Assembly (NCBI GenBank): GCA_017396125.1
Contig: JAFQMX010000026.1
Span: 1-35,669 of the forward strand
Direction: 5' to 3'
Origin: Clostridia bacterium
Lineage (GTDB): Bacteria; Bacillota; Clostridia; Christensenellales; Pumilibacteraceae
DNA: 35,669 bases
Shown: positions 1-9,935 of the stretch, in pieces
Numbering within the stretch: position 1 is the stretch's first letter
How the letters are laid out: the number at the start of each line of letters is the position of its first letter
The notes under the pieces: model-generated
Told to the model about the DNA's origin: nothing
What the model saw: only the letters and a program-made list of their open reading frames with translations
Database searches by the model: none
Made by a program: the position numbers and the translations under genes

Positions 1-1
1 A

Positions 2-985
2 GACATTGAAAAGTTTGGCGTACAGTGCAAAAACATTTTTGAGCAGGTTTCCCGCGACGTAGTAGGTCAGAAGGAAGTAGTAGAAGGAACTATCATCGCG
101 ATGATCGCAGGTGGTAACTGTTTGTTGGAAGGTGTACCGGGCGTAGGTAAAACCCGTCTTGTAAGATCTCTTGGTAGAGTATTTGACCTTCCATTCTCCC
201 GTATCCAGTTTACCCCAGACTTGATGCCAGCGGACGTTACTGGTACCAACATCGTAGTTAAGGACGACAAGGGAAACAGCTCTTTCGACTTCCAGCCAGG
301 TCCTATTTTCAGTAACATCATCCTCGCGGACGAAATTAACCGTGCTACCCCTAAAACCCAGTCTGCACTCCTCGAGGCGATGCAGGAGCACAGCGTAACC
401 GTTATGGGTGTAACCAGAAAGCTTAACGAACCATTCTTCGTGCTTGCAACTCAGAACCCTATCGAGCAGGACGGTACTTACCCACTTCCTGAAGCGCAGA
501 TGGACCGTTTCATGTTCAAGCTCATCGTACCAAATCCAAAGCTCGACGAACTTATGGCGATCGTAGACATGACCCAGAAGACCATGGCCGAAGTTGCAGA
601 TTGTGCATGTACCGGCGAAGAACTTTTGCAGATGAGAAAAACTGCTAACCAGATCCCAGTAGCATCTGACGTAATGAGATACGCAATGTACCTTACTTCT
701 GCAACTCACCCTGACAGCGAGTGCGCATCTGAAACTGCTAAGAAGTATATCCGTGTAGGAGCATCCCCACGTGCAGGACAAGCACTTATCTCCGCAGGTA
801 AAGTAAAGGCATTGATCAAGGGCAGATACAACGTATCTTACACCGACATCAACGAATTGGCATTCCCAGTACTCCGTCACCGTCTTAAGATGAACTTCGA
901 AGCAATTGCAGAAAGAGTAACCGCAGACGACGCGATCAGAATGATTTTGGAAGAAGCAAGCAAGAACTACAAGTTTGAGAAATAA
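2..985 (+). CDS. MoxR-family AAA+ ATPase (5' end outside the window)
   Basis: MoxR ATPases act as chaperone-like remodelers, usually together with DUF58 and vWA partners encoded next to them. The frame is open from base 2, so the gene starts upstream of the window and the ATG at 101 is internal. Visible motifs are Walker A (GVPGVGKT), Walker B (ILADEINRA), a sensor-1 region (ATQNPIEQDGTYPLPEAQMD) and a late GASPRAG motif typical of the MoxR lid. The family is normally about 310-330 residues, so nearly all of it is present. The DUF58 gene starts 25 bp downstream, and the following vWA genes complete a classic MoxR cluster. The substrate cannot be read from sequence. Confidence 0.95.
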   Translation, partial: DIEKFGVQCKNIFEQVSRDVVGQKEVVEGTIIAMIAGGNCLLEGVPGVGKTRLVRSLGRVFDLPFSRIQFTPDLMPADVTGTNIVVKDDKGNSSFDFQPGPIFSNIILADEINRATPKTQSALLEAMQEHSVTVMGVTRKLNEPFFVLATQNPIEQDGTYPLPEAQMDRFMFKLIVPNPKLDELMAIVDMTQKTMAEVADCACTGEELLQMRKTANQIPVASDVMRYAMYLTSATHPDSECASETAKKYIRVGASPRAGQALISAGKVKALIKGRYNVSYTDINELAFPVLRHRLKMNFEAIAERVTADDAIRMILEEASKNYKFEK

Positions 986-1010
986 AAGATAAGGAAATAG
1001 GGAGAACGGA

Positions 1011-1910
1011 ATGAAAGTTTCTTTTTTGGACGATAAATTTTTCGGCCGTCTGGAAACGTTATCCTTAAATCTCAGAAGCAATCTCGCTGGATATTTCGGT
1101 GGAAAGCACTTGGTAAGCACGTATGGACAGACCGTAGAGTTTTCGGATTACCGTGAATATCAGTTTGGCGATGATATACGTCGAATAGACTGGAACTTGT
1201 ACAGCCGTTTTGAGAAGTATTTCTTGAAATTGTTTACAGACGAAAGACAGATGCAGATACAGCTCTTTTTGGACTGCTCGGCATCGATGGGCGAGGACAA
1301 CCCACAAAAAGCAGCGTACGCTGTAGCATGTGCGGCGGCTCTCGGATATTTGTCTGTACACAATATGGATAAGGTATCGCTCAACTTTATGAAGAGCACG
1401 GGTTGTGACAATCCGTTTGGTACGATTATCGGCAAGAATGCTTACTTTAGAGCTGTAAGCGCCATGAACGAGATGGAATTCGTTGAGGAAGTGGATATCG
1501 AAAAATGCGTAACCAGTTGCAACAACACAAGTACGGGCAACGGATTGAGCGTAATAATTTCTGACTTTATGACGGACAGTAACTGGAAGAAGGCAGTAGA
1601 CTACTTGTGTTACAAGAAGAGACAGGTACTGCTGATGCAGATACTGACGCCGGACGAGTTGGATCCAACTTATGACGGACGTGTACACTTGATAGACTCC
1701 GAGTCGGTAGACGTGGCGGATACCAAGAACATGAAGATAAAGATTACACGCAGTATGCAATTAGCATACGAAGAGGCACTCAGAGACTTTAAGCAGGACA
1801 TCAAGACGTACTGCAACAAGAGAGGAGTAGGCTACGTAACAATACGAACCGACATTCCTATCGAAAGAGTGCTGTTCTCTGAATTATTAAATGCAGGTAT
1901 TATGGGATGA
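1011..1910 (+). CDS. DUF58 domain protein, MoxR partner
   Basis: This 299-residue protein carries the DUF58 signature (REYQFGDDIRRIDWN, about residues 47-61). A vWA-like strand with a metal-site motif (DCSASMG, about residue 89) follows. DUF58 proteins are nearly always encoded beside MoxR ATPases and are thought to work with them; the biochemical role is not settled. A GGGAG-type ribosome binding site precedes the ATG. The stop overlaps the next start in an ATGA arrangement, which indicates translational coupling with the vWA gene. No signal peptide or membrane span is evident, so it is probably cytoplasmic or peripheral at the membrane. Confidence 0.92.
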   Translation: MKVSFLDDKFFGRLETLSLNLRSNLAGYFGGKHLVSTYGQTVEFSDYREYQFGDDIRRIDWNLYSRFEKYFLKLFTDERQMQIQLFLDCSASMGEDNPQKAAYAVACAAALGYLSVHNMDKVSLNFMKSTGCDNPFGTIIGKNAYFRAVSAMNEMEFVEEVDIEKCVTSCNNTSTGNGLSVIISDFMTDSNWKKAVDYLCYKKRQVLLMQILTPDELDPTYDGRVHLIDSESVDVADTKNMKIKITRSMQLAYEEALRDFKQDIKTYCNKRGVGYVTIRTDIPIERVLFSELLNAGIMG

Positions 1911-3934
1911 AATTATTAACACCTTTAGGATTATTAGGCTTAATCTCCTTGCTGATTTTGCTTATTATTTACATAATAAAGCCAAACTACCAGCAAAAGA
2001 GAATTTCCAGTACATTTATCTGGAAGCTAAGCTTAAGATATAGAAAGAAGAAGATTCCGATTTCTAAGCTCAGAAATATCCTTATAATCATCTGTCAGAT
2101 TTTGATTTTGACTTCGTGTGCATTTATTTTGGCTCAGCCTAATAAAGTGCTCGAAATGCCGGAAAAAACTGACGAGTTGATTATTGTTTTGGATGCTTCT
2201 GCCAGCATGAGATCGACTTATGACGAGAAAACCCGTTTTGAGAGAGCTGTAGATTCCATTATCAAAGATTATAATGGTATGAAAGAAGAGGGAACTATGT
2301 CCGTTATCATTGCGGACGCTGCTCCTCATTACTTGTTCGAAGGCAAGGGCAAGCTTCCAGAAGATGCTGCTTTTGTTGACGAAAAGTTCGACGAGCTTTT
2401 GCTCGACGAGATGGCTTGCTCTTACGGTGTTTCTGATACTGAGGCAGCTTTCAAGATTTGCGAACAGATTCTTAAAGAGAACCCAGACGCTAAAATCAAA
2501 TACTACACTGATACCACTTACGGCGTTGTTCCTAAGAAGATCGAAGTAGTTAACGTTGGCGTAGCAAAGAGCGTTGAAGGCGCAATCGGTGAATGGAATG
2601 CAGGTATCCTTAATGCTCGTGCAGAGTACGAGGACAACTATTATGCGTTCTACGTAGAAGTAGCGTGCTTTGGAAAGGACGCTGAAGTAGAGCTTACCGT
2701 TCAGATTCAGGGTGCAAACGCTTACGATGCTAGCGACTACGGTTCACAGATTACTGTTTCCGAAAGCGTTTACTGCGGACAGGATCAGACCGCAAACGTA
2801 GTATTCAAGTACTTCAATACACAGGAAGAGCAGGAAGATTACATGGCTATCATTGACGACAAGACCACCGTTGTGGTTCTTGATCAGAGTCAGAGAGTAT
2901 TCTCTTATCAGTCTGTGCATCTTTCTCTTGCAGTTAGCGATACTTTCTACGAGGACGACAGCTTTGATATTTACGGCGGTCAGAAGGAAGTTATGAAGGT
3001 GCTTTATACCAGTACCATGGCAAACAGCTTCTTCTACGGCGCAATGAACGTATTTAGTAGCGAACTTGCAGACAGATGGGATATCCAGTATAATGAGCAC
3101 AAGAACGAAATGCAGGCTCCTGGTGATCCAATTGAGGAGCACGTAACCGAGGGTTACGACTTCTATATCTACGAGCATGACGTTCCAAATAAGCTTCCTA
3201 CTGACGGCTTTATTTTGCTCGTAAACCCTGACGAGACTCCGGACGGACTCGGCGTAAATTTTGGTCAGGATGCACCGCTTGGTAGCAGCAAGTCTATGTC
3301 TGCTCTCGACGATACCCATCCACTTCTCAAGAATATTGACGCTAGTAAGATTACGATTAGTATGCACAAGCAGGTTCTCAACTACGATCCAAGCTTTACC
3401 GAAGTTTTGAGCGTAGACGGACGCCCACTCGTGCTTGTTAAGAACGAAGTAGATTGCAAAATCGGAATTTTCGCATTCAGCTTGCACTATTCCAGCATCG
3501 CAATTCAGGCTGCGTTCCCTCAGCTTTTGTACAATATGTTCCAGTTCTTTTTGCCTCCTACGGTAGAGCGTAACGCTTATGAAGTTAACGAGACCATTTC
3601 GTTCAATGCAAGAGGCGCGGATCTTACCGTTGCAAGCGTAACTAATATCGTAGAGCCTGAGCTTTATACCGAATTCCCAGCAGAATACACCGCAACTATT
3701 CCGGGAACTTACGAGTTGTTCCAGACTGCGTTTGGCAAGAGCATTTACGAGAAGATTTACGTTAAGATTCCTGAGACTGAAAGTAACATTTGGGCTTATG
3801 AAGATTCACTTGTTGACCCATACAGTCAGCAGCAGATCGTAGACTTCTACGACGACTTGTTGATTTACATTGCTGCGGCACTTGTAACCTTGCTCTTCTG
3901 TGAGTGGTGGTTGCATCTCCGTGAGGAAGTATAA
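1907..3934 (+). CDS. BatA-like membrane protein with vWA domain
   Basis: The 675-residue product begins with a BatA-type N-terminus: a hydrophobic helix at about residues 5-27, a basic stretch, and a second helix at about 59-79. A vWA domain follows with a metal-ion site of the DxSxS type (VLDASASM, about residue 95). A long acidic middle part is predicted to be extracytoplasmic, and a final membrane helix lies near the C-terminus (about 648-667), ending in a short basic tail. It overlaps the DUF58 gene by 4 bp, and the next vWA gene starts 14 bp after its stop. In MoxR clusters such proteins are likely membrane-anchored partners of the ATPase. The specific function is unknown. Confidence 0.85.
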   Translation: MKLLTPLGLLGLISLLILLIIYIIKPNYQQKRISSTFIWKLSLRYRKKKIPISKLRNILIIICQILILTSCAFILAQPNKVLEMPEKTDELIIVLDASASMRSTYDEKTRFERAVDSIIKDYNGMKEEGTMSVIIADAAPHYLFEGKGKLPEDAAFVDEKFDELLLDEMACSYGVSDTEAAFKICEQILKENPDAKIKYYTDTTYGVVPKKIEVVNVGVAKSVEGAIGEWNAGILNARAEYEDNYYAFYVEVACFGKDAEVELTVQIQGANAYDASDYGSQITVSESVYCGQDQTANVVFKYFNTQEEQEDYMAIIDDKTTVVVLDQSQRVFSYQSVHLSLAVSDTFYEDDSFDIYGGQKEVMKVLYTSTMANSFFYGAMNVFSSELADRWDIQYNEHKNEMQAPGDPIEEHVTEGYDFYIYEHDVPNKLPTDGFILLVNPDETPDGLGVNFGQDAPLGSSKSMSALDDTHPLLKNIDASKITISMHKQVLNYDPSFTEVLSVDGRPLVLVKNEVDCKIGIFAFSLHYSSIAIQAAFPQLLYNMFQFFLPPTVERNAYEVNETISFNARGADLTVASVTNIVEPELYTEFPAEYTATIPGTYELFQTAFGKSIYEKIYVKIPETESNIWAYEDSLVDPYSQQQIVDFYDDLLIYIAAALVTLLFCEWWLHLREEV

Positions 3935-3948
3935 GGAGGATTAAAAAT

Positions 3949-6882
3949 ATGAGAAATTTTGAAATACATTTTGAACATCCTCTGCTGTTGTTGCTCATCA
4001 TTTTGTTCGTTGCGTTTACGCTTATCCCTTACTTTAGACTCAACAAGAGATATCGTAAGACCCGTAACCGTATTACTTCGATGACGCTCCATATCATAAT
4101 TTCGGTATTGTCTATTGCGACTCTCGCAGGTATGACCATGACCTACGATATTCCTAACGACAAGAACGAATTGATTTTGCTCGTAGACGTTTCAGAGACT
4201 GAACAGCTCGAAGAAGATACGAGAGAAGATCTTATTCAGACTATTATTGCACAAGGTAGTTTTGATAACTACAATATCGGTATCGTATCTTTTGGTTTCG
4301 ACCAGGTTTATGCTGCTCCGCTTACCAAAGACGTAGATAGCATTTACGAAAAATACCTTACCGCTGAACTTCCTGATACCAGCGCAACCAACATTGCTGC
4401 TGCTCTCGAGTTCACTAAAGATTTGTTTAAGCATCCTAAGACCGCCAAGATCGTTCTTATTACCGACGCAAAGGAAACTGACGAAGAAGCAGCTTCTGCT
4501 ATCCGTTCGGTAACTGCTCTCGGCATTAAGCTTGATACCGCTTACGTAGGAAGCACTTACGAGGACAACGACGTTCAGATCGTTGACATCGAGCTCCCTA
4601 ATTACCACGTTCTTCTTAACGAAGAGTGTGCAATTAACGTAACTGTTCAGAGTAAAGCGAAGAACGAAATTACTCTTCAGCTTATTGAAGATGGCGTTCC
4701 ACTTCAGGACGCAGATTCCAGCCTCACCGTAGAGGTTAATCCAGGAACTTCCAAGCATACCCTTCGTCATACTTTTACCAGCGAAGGATTGCACGAGCTT
4801 GGAGTAACCGTGGTTAGCAGCGGTGACTCCGTGGAAAAGAACAACGCCTACAGCTCTTATATGCTTATCGAAGTATTCAACAGAATCTTGATTCTCGAAG
4901 CGTACAGCGGCGAATCAGAGTTGCTCGAAGAAACTCTTGAAATTGATGACTTGTACGACGTTGACGTAGTTAACCTCATTACCGGAGATAATCTCCCTAA
5001 GAGCGTTGACGACCTCCGTCAGTACGATCAGATTATTCTTAATAACGTTGCAAACGCAGACCTTATTAAGTACAACGATGTGATGGGTAGAGGTAACACC
5101 AACCAGCATCTCGTAGAAGGCTTCGACCTAATGCTCGAGGAGTACGTTAAGGTTCACGGTGGCGGATTGTTCACCGTTGGCGGTAACGAAGGTGGTAAGG
5201 ATTCCGGTTCGGACGAAGCACACGCTTACAAGCGTTCGGATATGTACAACACTACTTACCAAAAGATGTTGCCTGTAAATGCAATCAACTATACTCCACC
5301 TCTTGGACTCATGATCATAGTGGATACCTCCGGTTCCATGCTTATGACCGACGATAGCGGTGTAAGATACGTTGACTGGGCAATGGCAGGTGCAACTGCT
5401 ACGCTTAATGCTCTTACCGAGCGTGACTACGTAGGACTTATGACACTTGCTAGCGACTATAACGTAATATTGCCGCTTACCCCACGTACCCAGGAAGCAA
5501 AGATTCTCGAAGCGTTCAACTCCGTAAAGGAAGCAAACGGTTCTACCATCTTCCCTGGAGCAATCGAAAGAGCAGGTCAGGCGCTTAGAGCGCTTACCGC
5601 AGTAGACAGAAGACACATCCTTCTCGTTACCGACGGTATCCCTGGTGATGCTCCTTCTGCATACGAGGACTTTATCCGTCAGTACTATGAGCAAGACGGA
5701 ATTACCATTTCGGTAGCAATTATCGGACAGAGTGGATATCCGCTCAAGACCGCAGGTAATACTTACAAAGAAGAAGATTTGACTGACGAGGAGATTCAGG
5801 GTGATCCATTCAAGAAGATGCTTAGAGCAGTTTGTATCGGTAACGGATATTTGTACTGCGTACCGCGTACTCAGTCTGAGCAGCTCGTAACTCTCATGAG
5901 AGAGGACTTGAACGTTCCTGAAATTAAGGAAGTAGTTCCTGAGGAGTTTGCTCCGTTGATATCCAATCCGTTATCTCCTGTGGTTAAGGGAGTTGCAACG
6001 GACGAAGAGTCGCAGCGAAACTTTATGACGGTCAACTTGGGTGGTTTCTATGGAACCAAACCTAAGCCTACGGCGGACGTAATACTCCAAGGCGAGTACG
6101 AAGTTCCGATATACGCCCAATGGAAATACGGAAACGGTATGGTCGGAAGCTTTATGTGTGACCTTAACGGAACCTGGTCGTTGGACTTTATGTCTAATGA
6201 AAACGGTTACACGTTGCTCACCAACGCTATCCAAAACCTCATGCCTATAAACAGCATTAGACCTAGCGAGATTAACGTTACGGCTACTGAGTACAACTAT
6301 ATTAACAAGTACAGCGTACTTACCGAGCTTAAGAGCGGAGAAAAGATAGAAGGTACTATAGTAGACACAAGCGAAGAAGGCGCAGTTCCTATTTCGTTGA
6401 ACGAAGCAACTCTTATGGAAGAAGGTGTTGATTATCCTGTATACGTAACTTCTCCGTTGGATGCATCCAACAGCTTCAGCCGTCTTACCGTTGTTGTTAA
6501 GGGTTCCGGAGTTTACAAGCTCACCTTTAATAAAGTTGACAAAGATGGCAATGTTCTTGCTACTTACGAGACCTACAAGGCGTTCTCCTATTCTCAGGAA
6601 TACGACACCTATGATGATCCAGAAAATCCAGTAGATTACGAGGAAATCATGGACAGCTGGGCTTATAGAGGAAATGGTATCATGGTAGAAGACATTACCG
6701 ATCCTGCAGAAATTTACGATAGCTTTGTGACTGAGATTCACAAGACCTTTGATCCAAGATTCTTGTTCATGATCATCGCTATTACGTTGTTCTTGCTCGA
6801 TATTGCAGTTCGTAAGTTTAAGTTTAAGTGGCCACACGAAATTTATCGTGATTACAAGGCTAAAAAGTCTAACAACAAATAG
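3949..6882 (+). CDS. Large membrane protein with two vWA domains and a glutamine-amidotransferase-like region
   Basis: The 977-residue protein has two N-terminal membrane helices (about residues 12-28 and 47-65) and one near the C-terminus (about 935-955). The first vWA domain starts near residue 79 with a variant metal site (DVSET, Thr in place of the last Ser). A second, canonical site (IIVDTSGSM) lies near residue 460, with a later LLVTDGIPGD. The second vWA appears to be inserted in a GATase1-like fold: GGGLFTVGGNEGG comes before it, and YGNGMVGSFMCDLNGTWS after it. The start is supported by AAGGAGG 8 bp upstream. It is the last membrane component of the MoxR operon and probably lies mostly outside the membrane. 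Its ligand is unknown. Confidence 0.85.
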   Translation: MRNFEIHFEHPLLLLLIILFVAFTLIPYFRLNKRYRKTRNRITSMTLHIIISVLSIATLAGMTMTYDIPNDKNELILLVDVSETEQLEEDTREDLIQTIIAQGSFDNYNIGIVSFGFDQVYAAPLTKDVDSIYEKYLTAELPDTSATNIAAALEFTKDLFKHPKTAKIVLITDAKETDEEAASAIRSVTALGIKLDTAYVGSTYEDNDVQIVDIELPNYHVLLNEECAINVTVQSKAKNEITLQLIEDGVPLQDADSSLTVEVNPGTSKHTLRHTFTSEGLHELGVTVVSSGDSVEKNNAYSSYMLIEVFNRILILEAYSGESELLEETLEIDDLYDVDVVNLITGDNLPKSVDDLRQYDQIILNNVANADLIKYNDVMGRGNTNQHLVEGFDLMLEEYVKVHGGGLFTVGGNEGGKDSGSDEAHAYKRSDMYNTTYQKMLPVNAINYTPPLGLMIIVDTSGSMLMTDDSGVRYVDWAMAGATATLNALTERDYVGLMTLASDYNVILPLTPRTQEAKILEAFNSVKEANGSTIFPGAIERAGQALRALTAVDRRHILLVTDGIPGDAPSAYEDFIRQYYEQDGITISVAIIGQSGYPLKTAGNTYKEEDLTDEEIQGDPFKKMLRAVCIGNGYLYCVPRTQSEQLVTLMREDLNVPEIKEVVPEEFAPLISNPLSPVVKGVATDEESQRNFMTVNLGGFYGTKPKPTADVILQGEYEVPIYAQWKYGNGMVGSFMCDLNGTWSLDFMSNENGYTLLTNAIQNLMPINSIRPSEINVTATEYNYINKYSVLTELKSGEKIEGTIVDTSEEGAVPISLNEATLMEEGVDYPVYVTSPLDASNSFSRLTVVVKGSGVYKLTFNKVDKDGNVLATYETYKAFSYSQEYDTYDDPENPVDYEEIMDSWAYRGNGIMVEDITDPAEIYDSFVTEIHKTFDPRFLFMIIAITLFLLDIAVRKFKFKWPHEIYRDYKAKKSNNK

Positions 6883-6901
6883 ACAGAGTGATTAATCGGA
6901 G

Positions 6902-6923
6902 ACGCTTGGTACTCTCCAAGCGT
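6902..6923 (+). other. Intergenic hairpin before the LRR lipoprotein gene
   Basis: ACGCTTGG and CCAAGCGT form a perfect 8-bp stem with the 6-base loop TACTCT. It lies between the 977-residue vWA gene and the LRR lipoprotein gene, 23 bases before the latter's ATG. No T-tract follows, so it is not a standard intrinsic terminator. It may be an mRNA processing or stability element that separates expression of the MoxR operon from the lipoproteins (inference). Confidence 0.5.
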
Positions 6924-6946
6924 TCCCGGTTAACAAAGGAGGATAT

Positions 6947-9793
6947 ATGAAAAAGCGACTTAGCTTCGCTATAATTGTTCTTACGATTTGTATATTTGCG
7001 TTATGTGCCATAGGTTGCAGTGAGACTATTGCAACGCCTTTCAATACGAATATTGATAGCGATTACAACTTGACTTGGGCTCCTGTTGACGGCGCACGTA
7101 GCTATGAAATCGAAGTAAAGAACACCGAAACAGACGTAACGACTAAAATCGTTTCGAGAAAGACCACCTATTCTCTTGCAAAGTTTGACAAAGGTCTCTA
7201 CGAGATCAAGATCAAAGCAATAGCAGGAAAAGACGACGAAAAAAATTCCAAGTGGTCCAAAGTTATTGAATTCTATAGACCGTATGAATCCGGTTGTATT
7301 TATACCCTTATCAACGGCGGTTCGGAGTACGAGCTTACCAGAGCCGGTGTTTCGGAGGGTGAAATCAACGTTGGTGACGAAAACGGTATGTATAGAGGAA
7401 AACCAGTTACCACTATTGCTAAAAACGCATTTAAGGGTAACAACAGAATTACCAAAATCACCATGGGTAAGTACGTTAAGAGTATCGGTACCAGCGCGTT
7501 CTACAACGCAACCGGTTTGTCTGCAATCGATTTTGCCGACAGCCAGATCACTACTATCGGTGCTTCGGCTTTCCAGGGTTGCAGAGGACTTTTGAGCATT
7601 GTATTGCCAGAAACCGTTACCGTAATCGAGGATTCTACCTTTGCTTACTGCCGTGCTCTTGAGAGCGTAACTATCGGTAGCAAAGTTACGTCTATCGGAA
7701 AAACTGCTTTCTCTGCTTGTAATTCTCTTAAATCTCTCGTAATTCCTGATGAAGTAAAGACCATCGCAGAACATGCTTTCTCCGAGAACGAGGCTCTTAC
7801 TTCGTTGACTATCGGTAAAGGTGTAGAGTCCATTGATGAATATGCTTTTGCATATGCAACTAACCTCGAAACCATTACCTTTGCAGAAGACGGCGCACTC
7901 AAGACCATTTCTGAGTATGTGTTCCTTGAGGCTGATAAGCTCGTTAGCGTAGAGCTTCCGGAAGGTTTGGAAACTATTGGTAACTTTGCTTTCAGTAGTT
8001 GTGATTTGTTGACTGACGTTACTCTTCCTAGCACTTTGACTAGCTTGGGTAGAGGAGCGTTTGTTGCAACTGCTCTTTATATTGCGGCTCAAGAAGCAAG
8101 CCAGGCAGGTACGGGTAGTGACATTTACTACGTTGGAAATTGGGTAATTGGTTGCAATACCACCAAGTTTGAAGAAGTTAAGGAAATCTACGCTGAAGAT
8201 TTCAAAGAGGGCGTTTATGGATTTGCCGACTATGCATTCTATAACCTTGGTAGAATGGAAAATAACATAAAGGTTACCGGTATTGAAGAAGTTTACCTTC
8301 CAGAAACTCTTAAATATTTGGGTGCATACTCTTTTGCAGGAAACTTTAAATTGTGGAAAGTAGATATTCCGGACGGTAGCGTTAAGAAGATTGGTGCGTA
8401 CGCATTTGCTTCCTGCAACGTTTTGATGAACCTCTATATTGGTGAAGGAGTTGAGGAAATTGGCGACTATGCCTTTATGGGATGTACCAAGGTTGACAAC
8501 CCTACTACAGGACTTCTTATTCCTAGTAGCGTGACCCGTATTGGTGCATACGCTTTCTATCAGACCGCTTTGTATTCTAAACCGGTAAACAACATTATGT
8601 ATGCTGGTAACTGGATTGTAGGCGCATCTCCAATGATCACCGAATCTACCCTCAAGCAGGGTACCGTAGGTATCGCTGACTATGCGTTCAACAACTGTCA
8701 GGGACTTAGAAACATTACTGGTGATGCTACCGCAACCATTAAATACGTGGGCGTTGGTGCATTCAGAAACTGCGTAGCTCTTGCTACCATCACCTTGGGT
8801 GACAACCTTAGAGAAATTAAGGAGCTCACCTTCTACAACTGTGCGTTGCTCTTCAGAGTAAGCTTGCCACCTGCACTTAAAACCATTGGCAAGGGTGCAT
8901 TCTATGGTTGCAGCACTTTGAGCGAAATCGATATGTCTTCGACCGACGTAACCGTAATCGAGGAATATGCATTCTACAACTGTCTCAACCTTAAGTCTGC
9001 AAGATTCAGTAACAAAACCACCGAAATCCAGCAGAGAGCCTTCTACGGCTGCTTGGGCTTGGACGGCATAAGAATTCCTGATTCCGTAACTTCTATCGGA
9101 ACCAGAGCTTTCTACGGTTGCTTGGGCTTGAAGAATTTGACTATTGGAAGTGGAATCGAAGTTATCGGAGAGTCAGCGTTCAGTAAGTGTGCTTCTATTA
9201 CCGATCTCGTAATTCCTGGTACCGTAAAGGAACTTTCTAGATATGCGTTCTACGGCTGCGAAGCTCTCGTTAACCTTACCATTGAGGAAGGCGTTGAGAC
9301 CATCGGCGAGCTCGCATTCTACGGCGCAGCATCTCTCAAGAATCTCGTAATTCCTGCATCCGTTAAGACCATCGGAAAGTATGCTTTCCGTGGTTGCACC
9401 AATATGGAAAACCTTGTTCTTAGAGGTGAGTTCAAATCCGTTGGCGCACACGCATTCTACGGCAGCAAGCTTATGACTATTTACTCAGACAACACCGCTG
9501 AGCATTTTGCAGACGTTGACGTTTGGAATATTCGTTGGAATTCTTCCACTCGTCCGGTTATTACCGGTTGTATCTTTGACGCCGACGGAAAAGTCGTTTC
9601 CGTAGCCATTAGCGAAGACACTATTATCAATGCAACCGCACTCAACGGCATCGTTGCTCCGCAGCATCCTGGATACACCTTTGCAGGTTGGTCCACGAGC
9701 GAAGGCGGCAGCGTAGAATATTATGCTGACGAAATCGTTGACGTTGCTGACGGAATTACATTATATGCAGTTTGGGAAGCAGAAGTTGCTTGA
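6947..9793 (+). CDS. BspA-type leucine-rich-repeat surface lipoprotein
   Basis: The 948-residue product starts with a lipoprotein signal peptide whose lipobox ends AIGC, giving a lipidated Cys at about residue 24. A short fibronectin-III-like segment follows (about 35-105). A long array of BspA/TpLRR repeats then fills most of the protein (about 130-870), with recurring patterns such as IGxxAFxxCxxL and TIPxSVxxIG. The C-terminus carries one Listeria-Bacteroides (Flg_new) repeat with GYTFAGW and LYAVWE. Such proteins are surface adhesins or ligand binders in gut and oral bacteria. AAAGGAGG lies 6 bp before the ATG. It follows the MoxR operon by 64 bp and may be read from it. The binding partner is unknown. 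Confidence 0.9.
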   Translation: MKKRLSFAIIVLTICIFALCAIGCSETIATPFNTNIDSDYNLTWAPVDGARSYEIEVKNTETDVTTKIVSRKTTYSLAKFDKGLYEIKIKAIAGKDDEKNSKWSKVIEFYRPYESGCIYTLINGGSEYELTRAGVSEGEINVGDENGMYRGKPVTTIAKNAFKGNNRITKITMGKYVKSIGTSAFYNATGLSAIDFADSQITTIGASAFQGCRGLLSIVLPETVTVIEDSTFAYCRALESVTIGSKVTSIGKTAFSACNSLKSLVIPDEVKTIAEHAFSENEALTSLTIGKGVESIDEYAFAYATNLETITFAEDGALKTISEYVFLEADKLVSVELPEGLETIGNFAFSSCDLLTDVTLPSTLTSLGRGAFVATALYIAAQEASQAGTGSDIYYVGNWVIGCNTTKFEEVKEIYAEDFKEGVYGFADYAFYNLGRMENNIKVTGIEEVYLPETLKYLGAYSFAGNFKLWKVDIPDGSVKKIGAYAFASCNVLMNLYIGEGVEEIGDYAFMGCTKVDNPTTGLLIPSSVTRIGAYAFYQTALYSKPVNNIMYAGNWIVGASPMITESTLKQGTVGIADYAFNNCQGLRNITGDATATIKYVGVGAFRNCVALATITLGDNLREIKELTFYNCALLFRVSLPPALKTIGKGAFYGCSTLSEIDMSSTDVTVIEEYAFYNCLNLKSARFSNKTTEIQQRAFYGCLGLDGIRIPDSVTSIGTRAFYGCLGLKNLTIGSGIEVIGESAFSKCASITDLVIPGTVKELSRYAFYGCEALVNLTIEEGVETIGELAFYGAASLKNLVIPASVKTIGKYAFRGCTNMENLVLRGEFKSVGAHAFYGSKLMTIYSDNTAEHFADVDVWNIRWNSSTRPVITGCIFDADGKVVSVAISEDTIINATALNGIVAPQHPGYTFAGWSTSEGGSVEYYADEIVDVADGITLYAVWEAEVA

Positions 9794-9818
9794 CAAGTTG
9801 CAAAATATATAATAAAAT
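9790..9818 (+). promoter_or_regulatory. Promoter of the 1692-residue lipoprotein gene
   Basis: TTGACA (9790-9795), a 17-bp spacer and TAAAAT (9813-9818) form a near-consensus housekeeping promoter. The -35 box overlaps the last codons and stop of the preceding LRR lipoprotein gene. The expected start of transcription is near 9825, which leaves a leader of about 110 bases. Confidence 0.75.
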
Positions 9819-9827
9819 TTTACCATG

Positions 9828-9862
9828 TGCCGAAACTTCTCTGTATAGAGGTGGTTTCGGCA
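9828..9862 (+). other. Hairpin at the extreme 5' end of the lipoprotein mRNA
   Basis: TGCCGAAAC (9828-9836) pairs perfectly with GTTTCGGCA (9854-9862). An inner stem CTCT/AGAG (9839-9842 and 9847-9850) closes a GTAT loop. No T-tract follows on the + strand, so it is not a normal terminator. With the predicted transcription start near 9825, the stem would begin within the first few bases of the mRNA. That placement is typical of 5' stabilising or regulatory stems. Confidence 0.55.
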
Positions 9863-9935
9863 AATGTGGTATAAAAAGGACTTAACTGTAAGCGGTATTT
9901 CGTAAGCAGTTTAATAAAAAAATAAGGAGAAAAGC

